From Akebia trifoliata (lineage: Eukaryota; Streptophyta; Magnoliopsida; Ranunculales; Lardizabalaceae), in assembly GCA_017979445.1 (NCBI GenBank), contig CM030711.1:11625221-11689220 (forward strand): a DNA stretch of 64,000 nucleotides. The letters are read 5' to 3'. Below the pieces are notes generated by a model that did no database searches, was not told the DNA's origin, and worked only from the letters and a program-made list of their open reading frames with translations. Made by a program: the position numbers and the translations under genes. Positions 23,456-34,346 of this stretch are shown here, one piece after another; within the stretch, counting starts at the first letter, position 1, and each line of letters opens with the position of its first letter.

Positions 23456-23961
23456 AAAAGTCAAATGACTCGGCAGAACTGCCACCGACAAGTCACACAG
23501 GAGAACCAAGTATCGTAAGTATCGAGCCTGTTCAATTACAAGAAGACTCATTCGTTGAGTCCCCGCATTCCTTTACAGATGGCATGGACATCTTGTTCGG
23601 AGGGGATTCCGAATGGAGTCAAGAGGAAGAAGAAAGAGAGCCCGCCAAGGCGGAAGTCGCAACATGCGAAGAAGAAAAATCACCGTTCCCCTTTCAAATC
23701 GATTGGGGATCTGTCGTAATTCCACCCACCTTACAAATACCTACGCCGCCCGGATTTGACGACAGTCACTCGGAAGTGATGGTTATATCTGAACCATCAA
23801 GGGAGTCACTCTCCCAACTTATCCGCCCTGCAGAAGAAGGGCAAGTTTTCAAAATTGGGAGGAATACCCAATCACTTACGAGGCCGCCATGGGGTCCAGA
23901 ATCCCTACGGCCTCCAAAAAAAAACGTCATTAGCAAAATCTCATCTGCCCGAGGACCATAA
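23401..23961 (+). CDS. Acidic linker ORF between protease and RT (uncertain expression)
   Basis: A 186-codon ORF that overlaps the end of gag-pro by 55 bp in another frame. It is rich in Glu, Ser and Pro (GGDSEWSQEEEEREPAKAEV, PPTLQIPTPPGFDD) and shows no catalytic domain. In this type of element the region between protease and RT forms an acidic spacer and, in Ogre elements, contains a spliced intron. A strong acceptor-like TTTATCTTGTTTCAG lies at 24034-24048 and another, TTTCTCAG, directly before the RT ORF. How it is joined to gag-pro (frameshift or splicing) cannot be decided here. Confidence 0.5.
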   Translation: MGNLGKVPHINISFPPSLKKSNDSAELPPTSHTGEPSIVSIEPVQLQEDSFVESPHSFTDGMDILFGGDSEWSQEEEEREPAKAEVATCEEEKSPFPFQIDWGSVVIPPTLQIPTPPGFDDSHSEVMVISEPSRESLSQLIRPAEEGQVFKIGRNTQSLTRPPWGPESLRPPKKNVISKISSARGP

Positions 23962-24056
23962 TGAGCCCTCGTCCTCGGAGCAAGACTGTTTTGGGGGCTC
24001 ACCTTCGTTGCTAATGAATTTGCATGATTTTTCTTTATCTTGTTTCAGGAATACAG

Positions 24057-24221
24057 ATAGTCCACAAAATCCAAAAAAATCAAAAAGTTTTCAAAATCAA
24101 AAAAATCAAAAATCTTTCAAAACTCAAAAAAATCAAAAACTCTCCAAAATTCAAAAAAATCAAATATCTCAAAAATTCAAAAAAATCAGAAATCTTCAAA
24201 ATACCAAGGTTTTCAAAGAAT
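24057..24221 (+). repeat. A-rich AAAAATCAAAA-type tandem repeat
   Basis: Low-complexity run of repeated CAAAAAAATCAAAA units between linker ORF and RT. ORFs here read only Lys/Asn/Gln/Phe repeats and are not counted as coding. Confidence 0.8.
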
Positions 24222-24228
24222 TTCTCAG

Positions 24229-25270
24229 TTGAATGAGCCTTGTGACAGAACAGAGTATGAAAGAGAAGAATACGACTTTGACCTCGAGCTCGACTTTGAT
24301 CTCATGGGGATTGAAGAAGAGTTAGAGGAAGAGGTTGAATATCCTCCAAGAGAAATCAAAGAACTCATAGAACGTCACGAGAAAGGTGTTCAGCCAAATA
24401 TAGAGGATACAAACTCAGTGAACCTAGGCACCGAAGATGACCCACGGATCGTTAAAATCGGAGCCCTATTAACAATTGAGCAGAAAGAGGAGATGACAAA
24501 GTTCTTACAACAGTACCAAGATGTCTTCGCATGGTCCTACCAAGACATGCCCGGGTTAGACACAGATCTAGTCGTTCACAAGTTACCTATCAAACCAGGA
24601 AGCAAGCCGATCAAGCAGAAATTACGAAGGTTGAAACCAGAGTGGACACTTAAGGTCAAGGATGAAGTAATGAAACAGTTTCCAAGCAGGATTTCTCGCA
24701 GTATCCACTTACCCTGAGTGGCTCGCTAATGTCGTTCCTGTACCAAAGAAGGATGGAAAGGTACGTATGTGCGTGGACTACCGAGATCTGAACAGAGCCA
24801 GTCCGAAAGATGACTTTCCATTACCACACATCGACACCTTGGTCGATAACACAGCAGGGCACGGTATGTTCTCCTTCATGGATGGCTTCTCGGGTTACAA
24901 TCAATAAAAATGGCGGAAGAAGATCAAGAGAAGACTGCATTCATTACACCTTGGGGTACCTTTCACTATAAGGTCATGCCATTCGGTCTCAAGAACGCTG
25001 GGGCAACTTACCAACGAGCCATGACTGCCTTATTTCATGACATGATCCACAAAGAGATAGAAGTATACGTGGACGACATGATAGCTAAATCCAATCTCGA
25101 TGAGGATCATCTGGTAAACTTGAAGAAACTGTTTGATCGATTGAGGAAGTACAGCTTAAGACTTAATCCGGCAAAGTGTGTATTTGGGGCCACGTCAGGA
25201 AAACTATTGGGGTTCATTGTCAGTAGAAGAGGCATCGAAATCGATCCAGCTAAAACAAGTACATCATAAA
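24229..25270 (+). pseudogene. pol: Gypsy reverse transcriptase, broken by three frameshifts
   Basis: Starts MNEPCDRTEYER and proceeds through an acidic spacer to the RT N-terminus (FAWSYQDMPGLD, then KPIKQKLRRLKPEW). Frame is lost near 24680, lost again at 24900-24910 and again at about 25255; each is consistent with a one-base indel next to a short homopolymer. The segment between the first two breaks still reads RT text (VPVPKKDGKVRMCVDYRDLN, FSFMDGFSGYNQ). The segment 24910-25269 carries the palm active site YVDDMIAKS with YVDD at 25065-25076 and thumb text. All catalytic Asp are present, so damage is confined to the small indels. An RT from this copy would need frameshift bypass, or these could be sequencing errors. 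Confidence 0.85.
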
Positions 25271-25271
25271 T

Positions 25272-27683
25272 ATGGAGCCACCAAAGTCAGAGAAAGAGAT
25301 CAGGGGATTCTTAGGGAGAATTCAGTACATTAGTCGGTTCATCGCACAACTAACTCCGATCTGTGAGCCAGTATTCAAACTACTGAAAAAGAATGAGCCA
25401 AAAGAATGGAATGAAAACTGTCAAGAAGCTTTCGACAAGATTAAGAGATACTTGCTTAATCCGCCTGTTCTAGTTCCTCCTACATCGGGTCGACCTCTAC
25501 TGATGTATCTTTCCGTGCAAGAAAACTCCATGGGCTGCGTACTGGGGCAACACGATGAAACAGGTCGAAAAGAGCAGGCCATTTATTACCTTAGCAAGAA
25601 GTTCACAAGTTACGAGGTGAATTATTCGACTCTCGAGAAAACATGTTGTGCCCTTGTCTGGGCATCACAACGGCTACGCCACTACTTGCTCAGTTACTCG
25701 ACTATGCTCATTGCTCGGATGGATCCCTTGAAGTATCTCTTCGAGAAGCCGGCACTAACAGGACGCACCGCAAAATGGCAGCTACTATTATCTGAGTTCG
25801 ACATCACCTATGTCACTCAAAAAGCCATCAAAGGACAAGCCATTGCTGACCACTTAGCGGAACACCCACTGCCCGACTATGAACCGCTAAAGACAAATTT
25901 TCCTGATGAAGCCATTTTGTTTGCTGAAGCCGAGAGCGACAATGAAGAATCTAGTTGGAAAATGTATTTCGATGGAGCAGTAAATCAAAAGGGAAATGGA
26001 ATGGGGGCAGTGCTGGTTAAGCCAGACGGGACCCATATCCCCATTGCGGTTAGATTGAGGTTCCAATGTTCGAACAACGAAGCTGAATACGAAGCATGCA
26101 TTATGGGGTTGAAAGCAGCAATCGACTTCGAAGTGGATGAAATAGATGTATTTGGAGACTCAAGTCTGGTAGTCTACCAGACAACAGGGGAATGGAAGAC
26201 TCGAGAGCAGAGACTAGTGCCGTATCACGAGTATCTTGAAGATCTAAGTTCAAACTTCACCCGAATCTCCTTTACTTATATGCCAAGGGCTAAGAACCAG
26301 TTTGCAGATGCATTGGCTACTCTGGCTTCAATGATCAGCATCTCTGAAGATACCATAGTTGACCCTCTTGAGATTGGTATTCAAGATGAGCCAGCATATT
26401 GCTTACCTGTGGAGATCGAAGAACCAGAGGAAAAGCCATGGTACGTAGACATCAAGGCATTCTTAGAGGATCGAACATTTCCAACCGATGCCACAACGAC
26501 AGACCGAAAGACTATTCAGAGATTGGCAGGACAGTTCTTCTTGAGTAGCGGAGTCTTGTACAAAAAGTCGCATCACGAGATCCTCCTCAGGTGTGTAACA
26601 CAGACAGAAGCTCAACGCTTGATCGAGACCGTGCATGGAGGAGTATGTGGACCTCACATGAATGGACATATGCTAGCAAAGAAGATTATGAGAATGGGTT
26701 ACTACTGGACGACTATGGAAAGCGATGGGTACCAACATGTTCGGAAATGTCATTTGTGTCAAATCTACGCCAACAAAATCAATGCACCACCTTCAGAATT
26801 GCACAATATGACTTCTCCTTGGCCCTTCTCACTCTGGGGCATGGATGTCATCGGGCAGATCAATCCTCAAGCTTCCAATGGGCATCGCTTCATCTTGGTT
26901 GCCATCGACTACTTTACAAAATGGGTAGAAGCAGCATCTTACGCCAATGTTACAAGGGGCAATGTCTTGAAGTTTGTGAAAAACAACATCATATGTCGGT
27001 ACGGCCTCCCAAGCGGGATAGTAACTGATAACGCCAAAAATCTCAAGAACAAAGATATGTCTAAGATGTGCAAGGATTTTCAGATCACCCATCACAACTC
27101 AGTCATTTACAGACCAAAGATGAATGGAGCAGTTGAAGCCGCTAATAAAAACATTAAGAAGATCATCGAGAAAATGGCCGTTACTTACAAGGATTGGCAC
27201 GAGATGTTACCCTTCGCTCTACATGCTTATCGAACGTCAATCCGAACTTCGACTGGGGCAACGCCTTATTCATTAGTCTACGGAATGGAAGCAGTCCTGC
27301 CCGTTGAAGTTGAGATTCCCTCCCTCCGAATCTTAAAAGAAGTTGAATTGGATGAAGCAGAATGGGTCCAAGCCCGATTCGATCAGTTGAACTTAATAGA
27401 GGAGAAACGACTTTCAGCAATCTGTCATGGGCAAACTTATCAACGGAGAATAGCACGAGCTTATAACAAGAAGGTTCGACCTAGAGAGTTCTCCGGGAGA
27501 TCTTTTCTGAAGAAGATCTTGCCAATACAGGAAGATGCAAGAGGGAAGTTTCGTCCAAATTACGAGGGGCCATTCGTCGTCCAAAAGGTACTGTCCGGAG
27601 GAGCGCTGATTCTCACAGAGATGGATGGAGAAGTATTTCCGCAACCGATCAACGCTGATACCGTAAAAAAATATTACGCCTAA
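25272..27683 (+). CDS. pol: Gypsy RNase H, second (archaeal-type) RNase H and integrase
   Basis: An intact 803-codon ORF. RT connection and first RNase H at about residues 1-200 (AFDKIKRYLLNPPVL, AIYYLSKKFTSYEVNYSTLEK). A second RNase H follows at about 229-355 (WKMYFDGAVNQKGNGMGAVL, NNEAEYEACIMGL, VFGDSSLVV, with Asp, Glu and Asp in the usual places); this extra domain marks the Tat/Ogre lineage. Integrase: zinc-binding H...H...CxxC about 453-493 (VHGGVCGPHMNGH, KCHLCQ), catalytic core with D in WGMDVIG (about 523), D in IVTDNAKN (about 586) and E in GAVEAANK, exactly 35 residues after the second Asp. A C-terminal GPFVVQKVLSGGAL-type fold ends the protein. No chromodomain seen. Confidence 0.93.
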   Translation: MEPPKSEKEIRGFLGRIQYISRFIAQLTPICEPVFKLLKKNEPKEWNENCQEAFDKIKRYLLNPPVLVPPTSGRPLLMYLSVQENSMGCVLGQHDETGRKEQAIYYLSKKFTSYEVNYSTLEKTCCALVWASQRLRHYLLSYSTMLIARMDPLKYLFEKPALTGRTAKWQLLLSEFDITYVTQKAIKGQAIADHLAEHPLPDYEPLKTNFPDEAILFAEAESDNEESSWKMYFDGAVNQKGNGMGAVLVKPDGTHIPIAVRLRFQCSNNEAEYEACIMGLKAAIDFEVDEIDVFGDSSLVVYQTTGEWKTREQRLVPYHEYLEDLSSNFTRISFTYMPRAKNQFADALATLASMISISEDTIVDPLEIGIQDEPAYCLPVEIEEPEEKPWYVDIKAFLEDRTFPTDATTTDRKTIQRLAGQFFLSSGVLYKKSHHEILLRCVTQTEAQRLIETVHGGVCGPHMNGHMLAKKIMRMGYYWTTMESDGYQHVRKCHLCQIYANKINAPPSELHNMTSPWPFSLWGMDVIGQINPQASNGHRFILVAIDYFTKWVEAASYANVTRGNVLKFVKNNIICRYGLPSGIVTDNAKNLKNKDMSKMCKDFQITHHNSVIYRPKMNGAVEAANKNIKKIIEKMAVTYKDWHEMLPFALHAYRTSIRTSTGATPYSLVYGMEAVLPVEVEIPSLRILKEVELDEAEWVQARFDQLNLIEEKRLSAICHGQTYQRRIARAYNKKVRPREFSGRSFLKKILPIQEDARGKFRPNYEGPFVVQKVLSGGALILTEMDGEVFPQPINADTVKKYYA

Positions 27684-29649
27684 AGTCGTTCCTTGAAATG
27701 AAGAGAGGCCATCTTTCTACTACCTGAACGATTATCTACCCTTAGTTAACCCTTTTGAGCCATCACATTCATTTCTTAACCTAGGACCGGGGCAAGTCAC
27801 CACAAAAAAAAAAAAAAAAATCACCAAAAGTCAAAACAAAAATACCAAAGCATACTCCTGGCCCGCATGAGGATAAACTGTGAACGGCTAAAAGTACAAA
27901 AAAATCAAAAAGTCAAAAATCTCGAATGTCTGATCTCAAACTCGACCCAAATCTCCTACCTAAATAAGTTCGTGTGACGACGGGAGGAGACATAGATCAT
28001 ATTTTCGAAACAAAAATAGACGAACCCCGTGTCCAAACTACCCCTCAATAAATCCAAACTCAGCCTTCTTTACATCCTTTCACAACCTAGCCTAAGCCTA
28101 TGTTTCGTCCTATTTAAAAGTCCTCTCAGATCAGGGAATGGTTCAAAGCATCTCAATCACGGTGGAAGCACGTCATGGAAGACATCGTCAGTACAGTCTA
28201 TCTTGCCACTTAAATCAGATTTCAAGCCACCAAAGTCGTTGGAAGACCCGAGAGGGGAGGCCAGGTCAAATATTTGAAAAAAAAGAGCGACTTGAAGTGT
28301 AGAGTCATTGATCTTGAAGCTCAACTTAAGTCACCGTACCATGAAAATCGTCGGAGGAACTCGAGAGGGGAGTTCAGATCTGTTACTCAAGAAAGAGCGC
28401 CACTAGAAGAGTAGAGTGTTCGACCTCGCAGCTCAACTTGAGTCACCAAGCCACAAGGGGCATAGAGAAATCGAAAAGGTATTCAAAGCAAAAAATCTAT
28501 AAAGTAAGCATAAACTGAAAGGGCATGGTGAAAACCCGTCAGGGCACTGTGAGTAAAAAAATCAGGCTATGGCAAGATCAAAACCACCGGCACGATGAAA
28601 ACCCAAAAAGGGCGTCGATGCGCAAAAATGTGGAAATCGGGTCTGGTGAAAACCGTAATTGGCGCCAGGGGCAAAAATGAAAAAAAAAAAAAAAAAAAAA
28701 AAACAAAAAAAAAAAAAAAAACAACTCCTGGCCCGCAAGAGTATAAACTGTGAACGGCGAAAATCTCGAAATCCTCAATGTTCCAACAGATGCAACTAAG
28801 ATAACTCAGTCAAAATTTTCAATCTCGGGGATGACTCTAAAGAGGTTAAGGATTAGCTGACACTTGTATCCTCGACATTTGGCAAAGGCACCATGATCGT
28901 TAACTTTCAGAGTTTTCAAACACAGTCTGTCACAGATTATTCGACAAAGGGAATCTTTTAAAACCTAAAACAAAAAAAATGCATCATCAAAATTACTATT
29001 CTTGGCCAATGACGAAGAATCTAGGACTTTTATTAAAATCAAGTGTTTTCGAAAGCAGTAGATATATCTGAGGCCACTATGTAAAAAAAAACCTATTTCA
29101 TTCATTTCAAATAGTATTACATCATTATCATTAAAAGCAGGGTACAAGAAGGAATAACGGGCAAAGTAATACTCAAGCATTTCTCTGGCAAGCGTAAAAG
29201 GCAACAAGACATCCTCTAGGGCTTGACCTGAGCAGCTTGGTCAACGATGATGCTTTTCACATCCGAGGCTTGATGACACACCAAATACTCAAATATTATA
29301 CCATCATGCAAGTCTTTCTCAAGGATGGTCACGTCACATTAAGCTCTCTCAAGATGATCCTATAACTTCCATGAAGAGGAAACTAAGTTCGAAATGCAAA
29401 ATCAAGGAGGGAAAAAGAAAAAATATCTCAAAATTGCATTGCATGGTTCAAAACGCCAATCACTTCCAAAAATCATAAAAAATGGTATCTAAGATTTCAA
29501 ACGAGCTCCGTGCCCCGTGCTTGGGTAGCCACATTTTACAAAAAATTCTTCAATCCATCCGGCATTGTTAATCGTCATGCAATAAATTATTTCGGATTCG
29601 TGCAAATAAAGGGTCTAATTTATTCTTTGCAGTTCTTTGCAAGCAACTC
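27684..29649 (+). other. Gypsy 3' untranslated region
   Basis: No domain-bearing ORF. Contains repeated blocks: ACTCCTGGCCCGCAWGAG followed by TATAAACTGTGAACGGC-like text at about 27855 and again at 28723; motifs GGTGAAAACC / GATGAAAACCC at 28530-28660 in several copies; and A-runs at 27806-27822 and 28680-28720. The ORF at 28029-28277 has no recognisable domain. Confidence 0.6.
28215..28450 (+). repeat. Two-unit tandem repeat (~110 bp) in Gypsy 3' UTR
   Basis: Units near 28223-28330 and 28335-28443 share AAGTCGTTGGAAGACCCGAG / AAATCGTCGGAGGAACTCGA, AGAGGGGAG, GAAAGAGCG-like and AGCTCAACTTRAGTCACC. Confidence 0.65.
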
Positions 29650-29666
29650 CTGCAAAGAGGGGCAGC
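29650..29666 (+). other. Polypurine tract of the Gypsy element
   Basis: CTGCAAAGAGGGGCAGC directly before the 3' LTR; AAAGAGGGG is the purine core that would prime plus-strand synthesis. Confidence 0.7.
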
Positions 29667-31642
29667 TGTAGACACCCCAATTTGCACGAACCCATAGGAA
29701 AATCCAAATTTTCTCGAATTAATTTCGATTTAGAACTCAAGTTCTTCGACGGACCCACATTGCTATTTTGCATCATTTTCATGCATACATGCATCATCTC
29801 ATATCATTGCATGCCCATGCCTTGTCCCTAATCCACTTAAACCTATGCCCATCACCCAAACCCAAATCCAAATCCATATCCCAAATCCAAATCCAAGTCC
29901 ATGTCCTAACCCAAAACCAAGTCCATCCTAAGCCCAAACCCAAGTCCACATCCCTAACCCAAAACCAAGTCCATCCTAAGCCCAAATCCAAGTCCATATC
30001 CCAAACCCAAACCCAAGTCCATTCTCTCACCCCTTATATGATGACACATGTTGATACCTCATAAGCCCCCAATACCCAATGCATCATCTAATTGGAGGGT
30101 CAACTTTCCCTTTGTGAAAACTCAAGAATGCCCTTCTCAAAAGGTTTAGTCAAACCAAAAAGGTTGTTTGGTCTTTGGTAATAATCCATAAAGGTGAGGG
30201 AACTTCCCATTATACCCTCAAAAGGTGGGAATCTTCAAGTACATACATGGAGTTCTCCCATTGGTCCATTTCAAAATTATACTTCCACCCTTGCTTTATT
30301 TGTTATTTACAAATGAACCAAAGTCTACTTTTCACCTACCACTTCACCTTTACACATGTCATCCTCCTATTCACCCTCCCAAATGTGCTTTTGTTTTCCC
30401 ATTGGTCCATTTCAAAACTACACTTCCACCCTTGCTTTATGAGTTATTTACAAATAAACCAAGATCTACTTTTTACCTACCACTCCACCTTTACACATGT
30501 CACTCCCCCATTCACCCTCCCAAAAGTACTTTTGTTCTCTCACCTCTATTTACCAAAAAACCAAGGATCAAAGCATGCTTTTAGGGTTTCTTCACAAATG
30601 TCATCTTTACCCCCATACAAATGAAAAATTCAAAAAGAAATAACCTAAATCTCATGTCCATTTTCTTCATTTTTAGGGTTGGACCACTTTATCCCCAAAA
30701 GTCTTCCAAAAACTCTATAAATACCCTCAATTTCCATGAACAACTCATGCTCTCAAGCCCCCATCTCTCAACCTAAAACTCTACAAAAATTCCTACTCAT
30801 TCTCTCATCTTCTAAACTTCAACTCAACCCTTAACCATCTCATTCATCTCTCAAGCCTACTCTTCAAGGTCCAAGTTCACCATCAAGGGACAAGGTAGGG
30901 TTTAAGATGTAGTTTACTTATTTCAAAGTTTGCATTCTCTTCTTCTAACCCTCTCTTTATTTTATTTTTAGAAAGCCTTAGGATGTAATGTATACCCTCT
31001 CCCATCCCCGGTAGATTGGACTAAGGTTCGATTGAAAGGATGGGGGTTGAAGCCCTTTTCACCTCAATCTCATGCATCATATTGTACACAATGCACACAC
31101 TCACCTATGCATGGCAATGATGAAGAAATGTGTCACCCTCTTGATGGGGTGAAACACTAAGTTTCTAGCCATGCATACATGCATCATGGTTGTGGCCTTA
31201 AGGGAACTCCATCATGAAGTCTCTCTAAAAGGTCAAACCTACATTCATATTCATAAATTTAATGTGGCTACATGGGTCATTCTTTTCCATAGAATGCCCC
31301 TAATGTCATGTTAAAAATCAAAAACCCTTTGTTAAGGGAATATTCCACTTAATGCACACACCACTCTTACCATACATTCTCATGCATTTTAATATTTTTT
31401 TTTCTTGAATTTTTTACAAAATAAAATGGCCAAGCAAGGTAACCACCTTTGGTGGAGAGGATGGGGTGCCTAACACCTTCCCCATCCTCTAATCGGACCT
31501 CCTTACCTAGATCTTAGGTAGACCTTGCCCTTTCCAACAAATGAGAGTCACTACAATGCCATGGAAAAAATGGTTTTCAAAAAATCAATTCGGGTGCCCA
31601 TTCACACCCATTTCCAAAAAAATAATGGTGGCGACTCCAAAC
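29667..31642 (+). repeat. 3' LTR of the Gypsy element
   Basis: Near-identical to 15070-17041 (see that entry for differences). Contains the same TATA box at 30716-30723. Beyond its shared end the sequence resumes Copia gag (minus strand), proving the insertion point. Confidence 0.93.
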
Positions 31643-32110
31643 AATGTAGTATTGAGGTTCATTATGAACATTTCATGTCTACACATACCTTCTGCATGAA
31701 TTTTATACAAAATAATTTGAAGATGTTGAACTTGATTCATAATAATTTTGGAATTTACCATCTTAAAAGTTTACAAATTAACCAACAACGAATTTTTATA
31801 TTTTAACATATTTTGTTTTGTATTTTTTATCTAAGGATTCCTATAACTCTTTTGCAGTTTGGATTATACTGTATACATTATACAGTGTGTTGTCCAATTT
31901 ATTGAAGATGTAATTTCTATATAAGAAATCAGGGTGTTTTCAAGCCTCAACAACGACAATAATCATTTTTTGTCTATCTTGTTTTCTTGCAGAACCAAGG
32001 CATCCTTAGTTAGAAATTTAGCCAAATTTAATGTTGTTAAATAGAATAATATTTTTTACTATCATTTCTTAAAATCATACCCATCAATTTTTTTGGATTT
32101 CTCAATGATT
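31643..32110 (-). pseudogene. Copia gag N-terminal remnant (other side of the Gypsy insertion)
   Basis: Minus-strand translation shows, in order, FYLTTLNLAKFLTKDA, SLYNVYS-like text, FKMVNSKIIMNQVQHLQIIL and IHAEGM. This is a Copia gag; the same gag resumes at 15069. Stops and frameshifts are present. The 32111-32192 segment would be the leader; no tRNA-Met-type primer-binding site survives after the LTR. Confidence 0.7.
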
Positions 32111-32192
32111 GTTCATTAGAGGATTCATCATTTCTGAAAATATATTCCACACCTGAATATTAATTAATTTTGTCTTAAGATTGTTAAATTTG

Positions 32193-32943
32193 TGGTGTTA
32201 GATTAAATAAAATAAGCAACAAAGAATGTGAAATAAAATAACTACGTAATTTATAAATATCGAAAAAAAATAATTTGAGTTTGAATAGAATGAGGCTTAT
32301 ATTTGACACAATAACATTAAGACAAATTTCACCCTTGCGATGTGTTAACAATTTTTGGACTTTATTTCTTAGGATACAATGTTCCATATGTGTACAAGGC
32401 AGTACTCCTAATTTACACGTGCAATTGAACTTATACTATAATTTGAACTCTCGAAGTCAAAAAAATCTTTTAAAAACAAAATGCACTATGCAAATAAAAA
32501 CCTGAAAAAAAAAAATGAATGATGCAAAAAAAAAAAAAAAAGAACAAATGAGAATTTATAGAATTAGAAATGTCTCTCTGGACAATCACCAGTCATGAGT
32601 TATGACTCAATAAGGTCAACTCATTGGATAAAAAGCTCAAATAAATTTTAGCAAAAGTAGGCCTTTCAAGCATATCCACATGAGACTTAAATTTGAGATT
32701 TTCACCTCCTACGTGCATACACACGCACTAAGATTTTTTAGATCAATGGATCCAAATCCCTTTAGAACTCATAGGCCCTCGTGTACGCGTGAAATTTATC
32801 CATATCCCTTTCACATTTATTACTTTATGTGGGAACTTCCATATAAGAGTTACACTCTTTAGTTGTTTCTATCCGATGTAAGACTAAAATATTTACACCA
32901 ACTTTCATTCAAATATTAGGATAAATCCCAAAATTTTCCAACA
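32193..32943 (-). repeat. 5' LTR of the old Copia element
   Basis: On the minus strand it begins TGTTGGAAAATTTTGGGA and ends AATCTAACACCA. It aligns with 8747-9628. Taken alone it would look like a solo LTR; the gag text next to it shows it is the 5' LTR of the nested-into element. Confidence 0.75.
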
Positions 32944-34346
32944 AGTTCGGATACTTCGTTAAAAAAAATCATTTTACTACAATGATCCAAGAGAAAACAT
33001 ACTAAAAAGAGATGTTGATATTGTACAATTCTAAGCACAATATGCCTACCATTGCTATGTATAGTAGTGGCATATAGTTATGGGACACCCACTATTTTTA
33101 TAGCGACATATAGTTATGGGACACCCATTATTTCTGATAGCATAACAACTTTGAATCACAAGGTATTCAAAGGATTGTTTTTTCAAATCCCAAGATATCA
33201 ACTGTGAATATTGAGGAACTATACTTGATGATTATACTGAAAAATACTATGAAAATTGAGAACCTGTTAGTAGGCCAAAATTTCTTAACATAATAATGAA
33301 TTAATATGTTAAAAATATGCTAATAGAACATAAAGAAATCTGATCAAAGATTCTGGATCTGCACTTAAAAGGAGGGGAATGAATTTTTATCTAAAATGTA
33401 GGCTTGATCGAACAATAAAAGGCTTGATCATAGTTTAGTTTTGTCATGTAGTACAAAATATTTTTAAACCTACAACTAGAGAAATCACAAACAATAATAT
33501 TAAAATTGGGTGTGAGTAGCTTTGCGAGTTTTTTGGGGAATTTTTGTAATTAGTGTTATATTTGGAAAAATTCTTGAGTTTTTACTCTTATAATGAGTGA
33601 AGGGGAAGTATTATTGTGTAATAATATAGTAACCAAGTTTTGGAATACGGATTATTCCTAGTTTAGTTCAATTAAGATAAGGTTGAAAAAGTTTCATAAA
33701 ATATTCAGGGATCATCCAAATGATGCTTTGAGGTTTTTTCTCAAAACTAAACATCTTCAACCTCCCTAAAACCCCTAATTTTTTTTTTTTTTTGAGATTT
33801 AAAGGTTAAAAAAGATGAAGTTTTGAGGTTGAAAGATAATTCGACAATTAATTGATTTTATAGGTTGATCTACCATTTATTTATTTATTTTGAGAATTTT
33901 GTGACTTTGAATATAATTTAGAATTAATTAAATTTTCAAAATTGTAAAGGTATTTTTACATTACACTAATTAAAAGGTGGTATGTGTAAAAGCATAAGAC
34001 TTATTTGTAATTTAAAATATTGATTAAAAGACTTTTAAAGATTACATATTAGAAATGATAGTTTTGTAATTTTGAAAATTAACCGAAGTTATTCTAAGGT
34101 TCTAATGGGATTGCAATTTTCTTGGTTTTGACCAAAATAACCCTGATTATATTAATTTTGATGTAAAAATGGGGGCATATTTTAGATTCGAATTTTCATG
34201 TCCCAAACAATTTCTAATATTTTATTATCTTCTCTCATTATAATAGTAATGATGAGAGTATTATTGATTAAATCCATGACAATTATTTTATATAGAGGAA
34301 GACTAATGTCCAAGATCTCATGGGAACGTTAGATTCGTTACCACAT
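32944..34346. other. Intergenic AT-rich DNA
   Basis: No ORF with domain resemblance. A short direct duplication at 33070-33135 repeats CATATAGTTATGGGACACCCA-type text. Nothing else recognised. Confidence 0.4.

Larger units (their letters stand above)
15070..31642 (+). mobile_element. Ty3/Gypsy LTR retrotransposon, Tat/Ogre type, nested in Copia gag
   Basis: A full-length element of about 16.57 kb with two direct LTRs of 1972 and 1976 bp, a 2.9-kb leader with two tandem-repeat arrays, gag-protease, a linker, RT, RNase H, a second RNase H, integrase, a 2-kb 3' untranslated region and a polypurine tract. Large size, long leader and an extra RNase H between RT-RNH and integrase are known hallmarks of the Tat/Ogre lineage. 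The insertion lies in the gag of an older opposite-strand Copia. The LTRs are nearly identical (a few substitutions), which means it inserted recently, yet RT carries three frameshifts. No 5-bp target-site duplication is evident (CATAT before 15070, AATGT after 31642). Confidence 0.9.
8747..32943 (-). mobile_element. Old Ty1/Copia element, split by a nested Gypsy insertion
   Basis: Read on the minus strand the parts are: 5' LTR 32943-32193, gag N-terminal part 32110-31643, a 16.6-kb Gypsy element, gag C-terminal part with zinc knuckle and protease 15069-14380, integrase about 13000-11800, RT and RNase H 11934-10563, polypurine tract 9640-9629 and 3' LTR 9628-8747. The order gag-PR-IN-RT-RH is diagnostic of Copia. 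All domains carry stops and frameshifts, and the two LTRs differ in length and sequence, so it is an old, dead copy. No target-site duplication was visible at the outer ends (GCATA before 8747, AGTTC after 32943). Confidence 0.8.

Noticed and set aside
32193..32943. Solo LTR interpretation
   Set aside because: Adjacent minus-strand Copia gag text (31643-32110) and its continuation at 15069 show it is the 5' LTR of a nested-into element.
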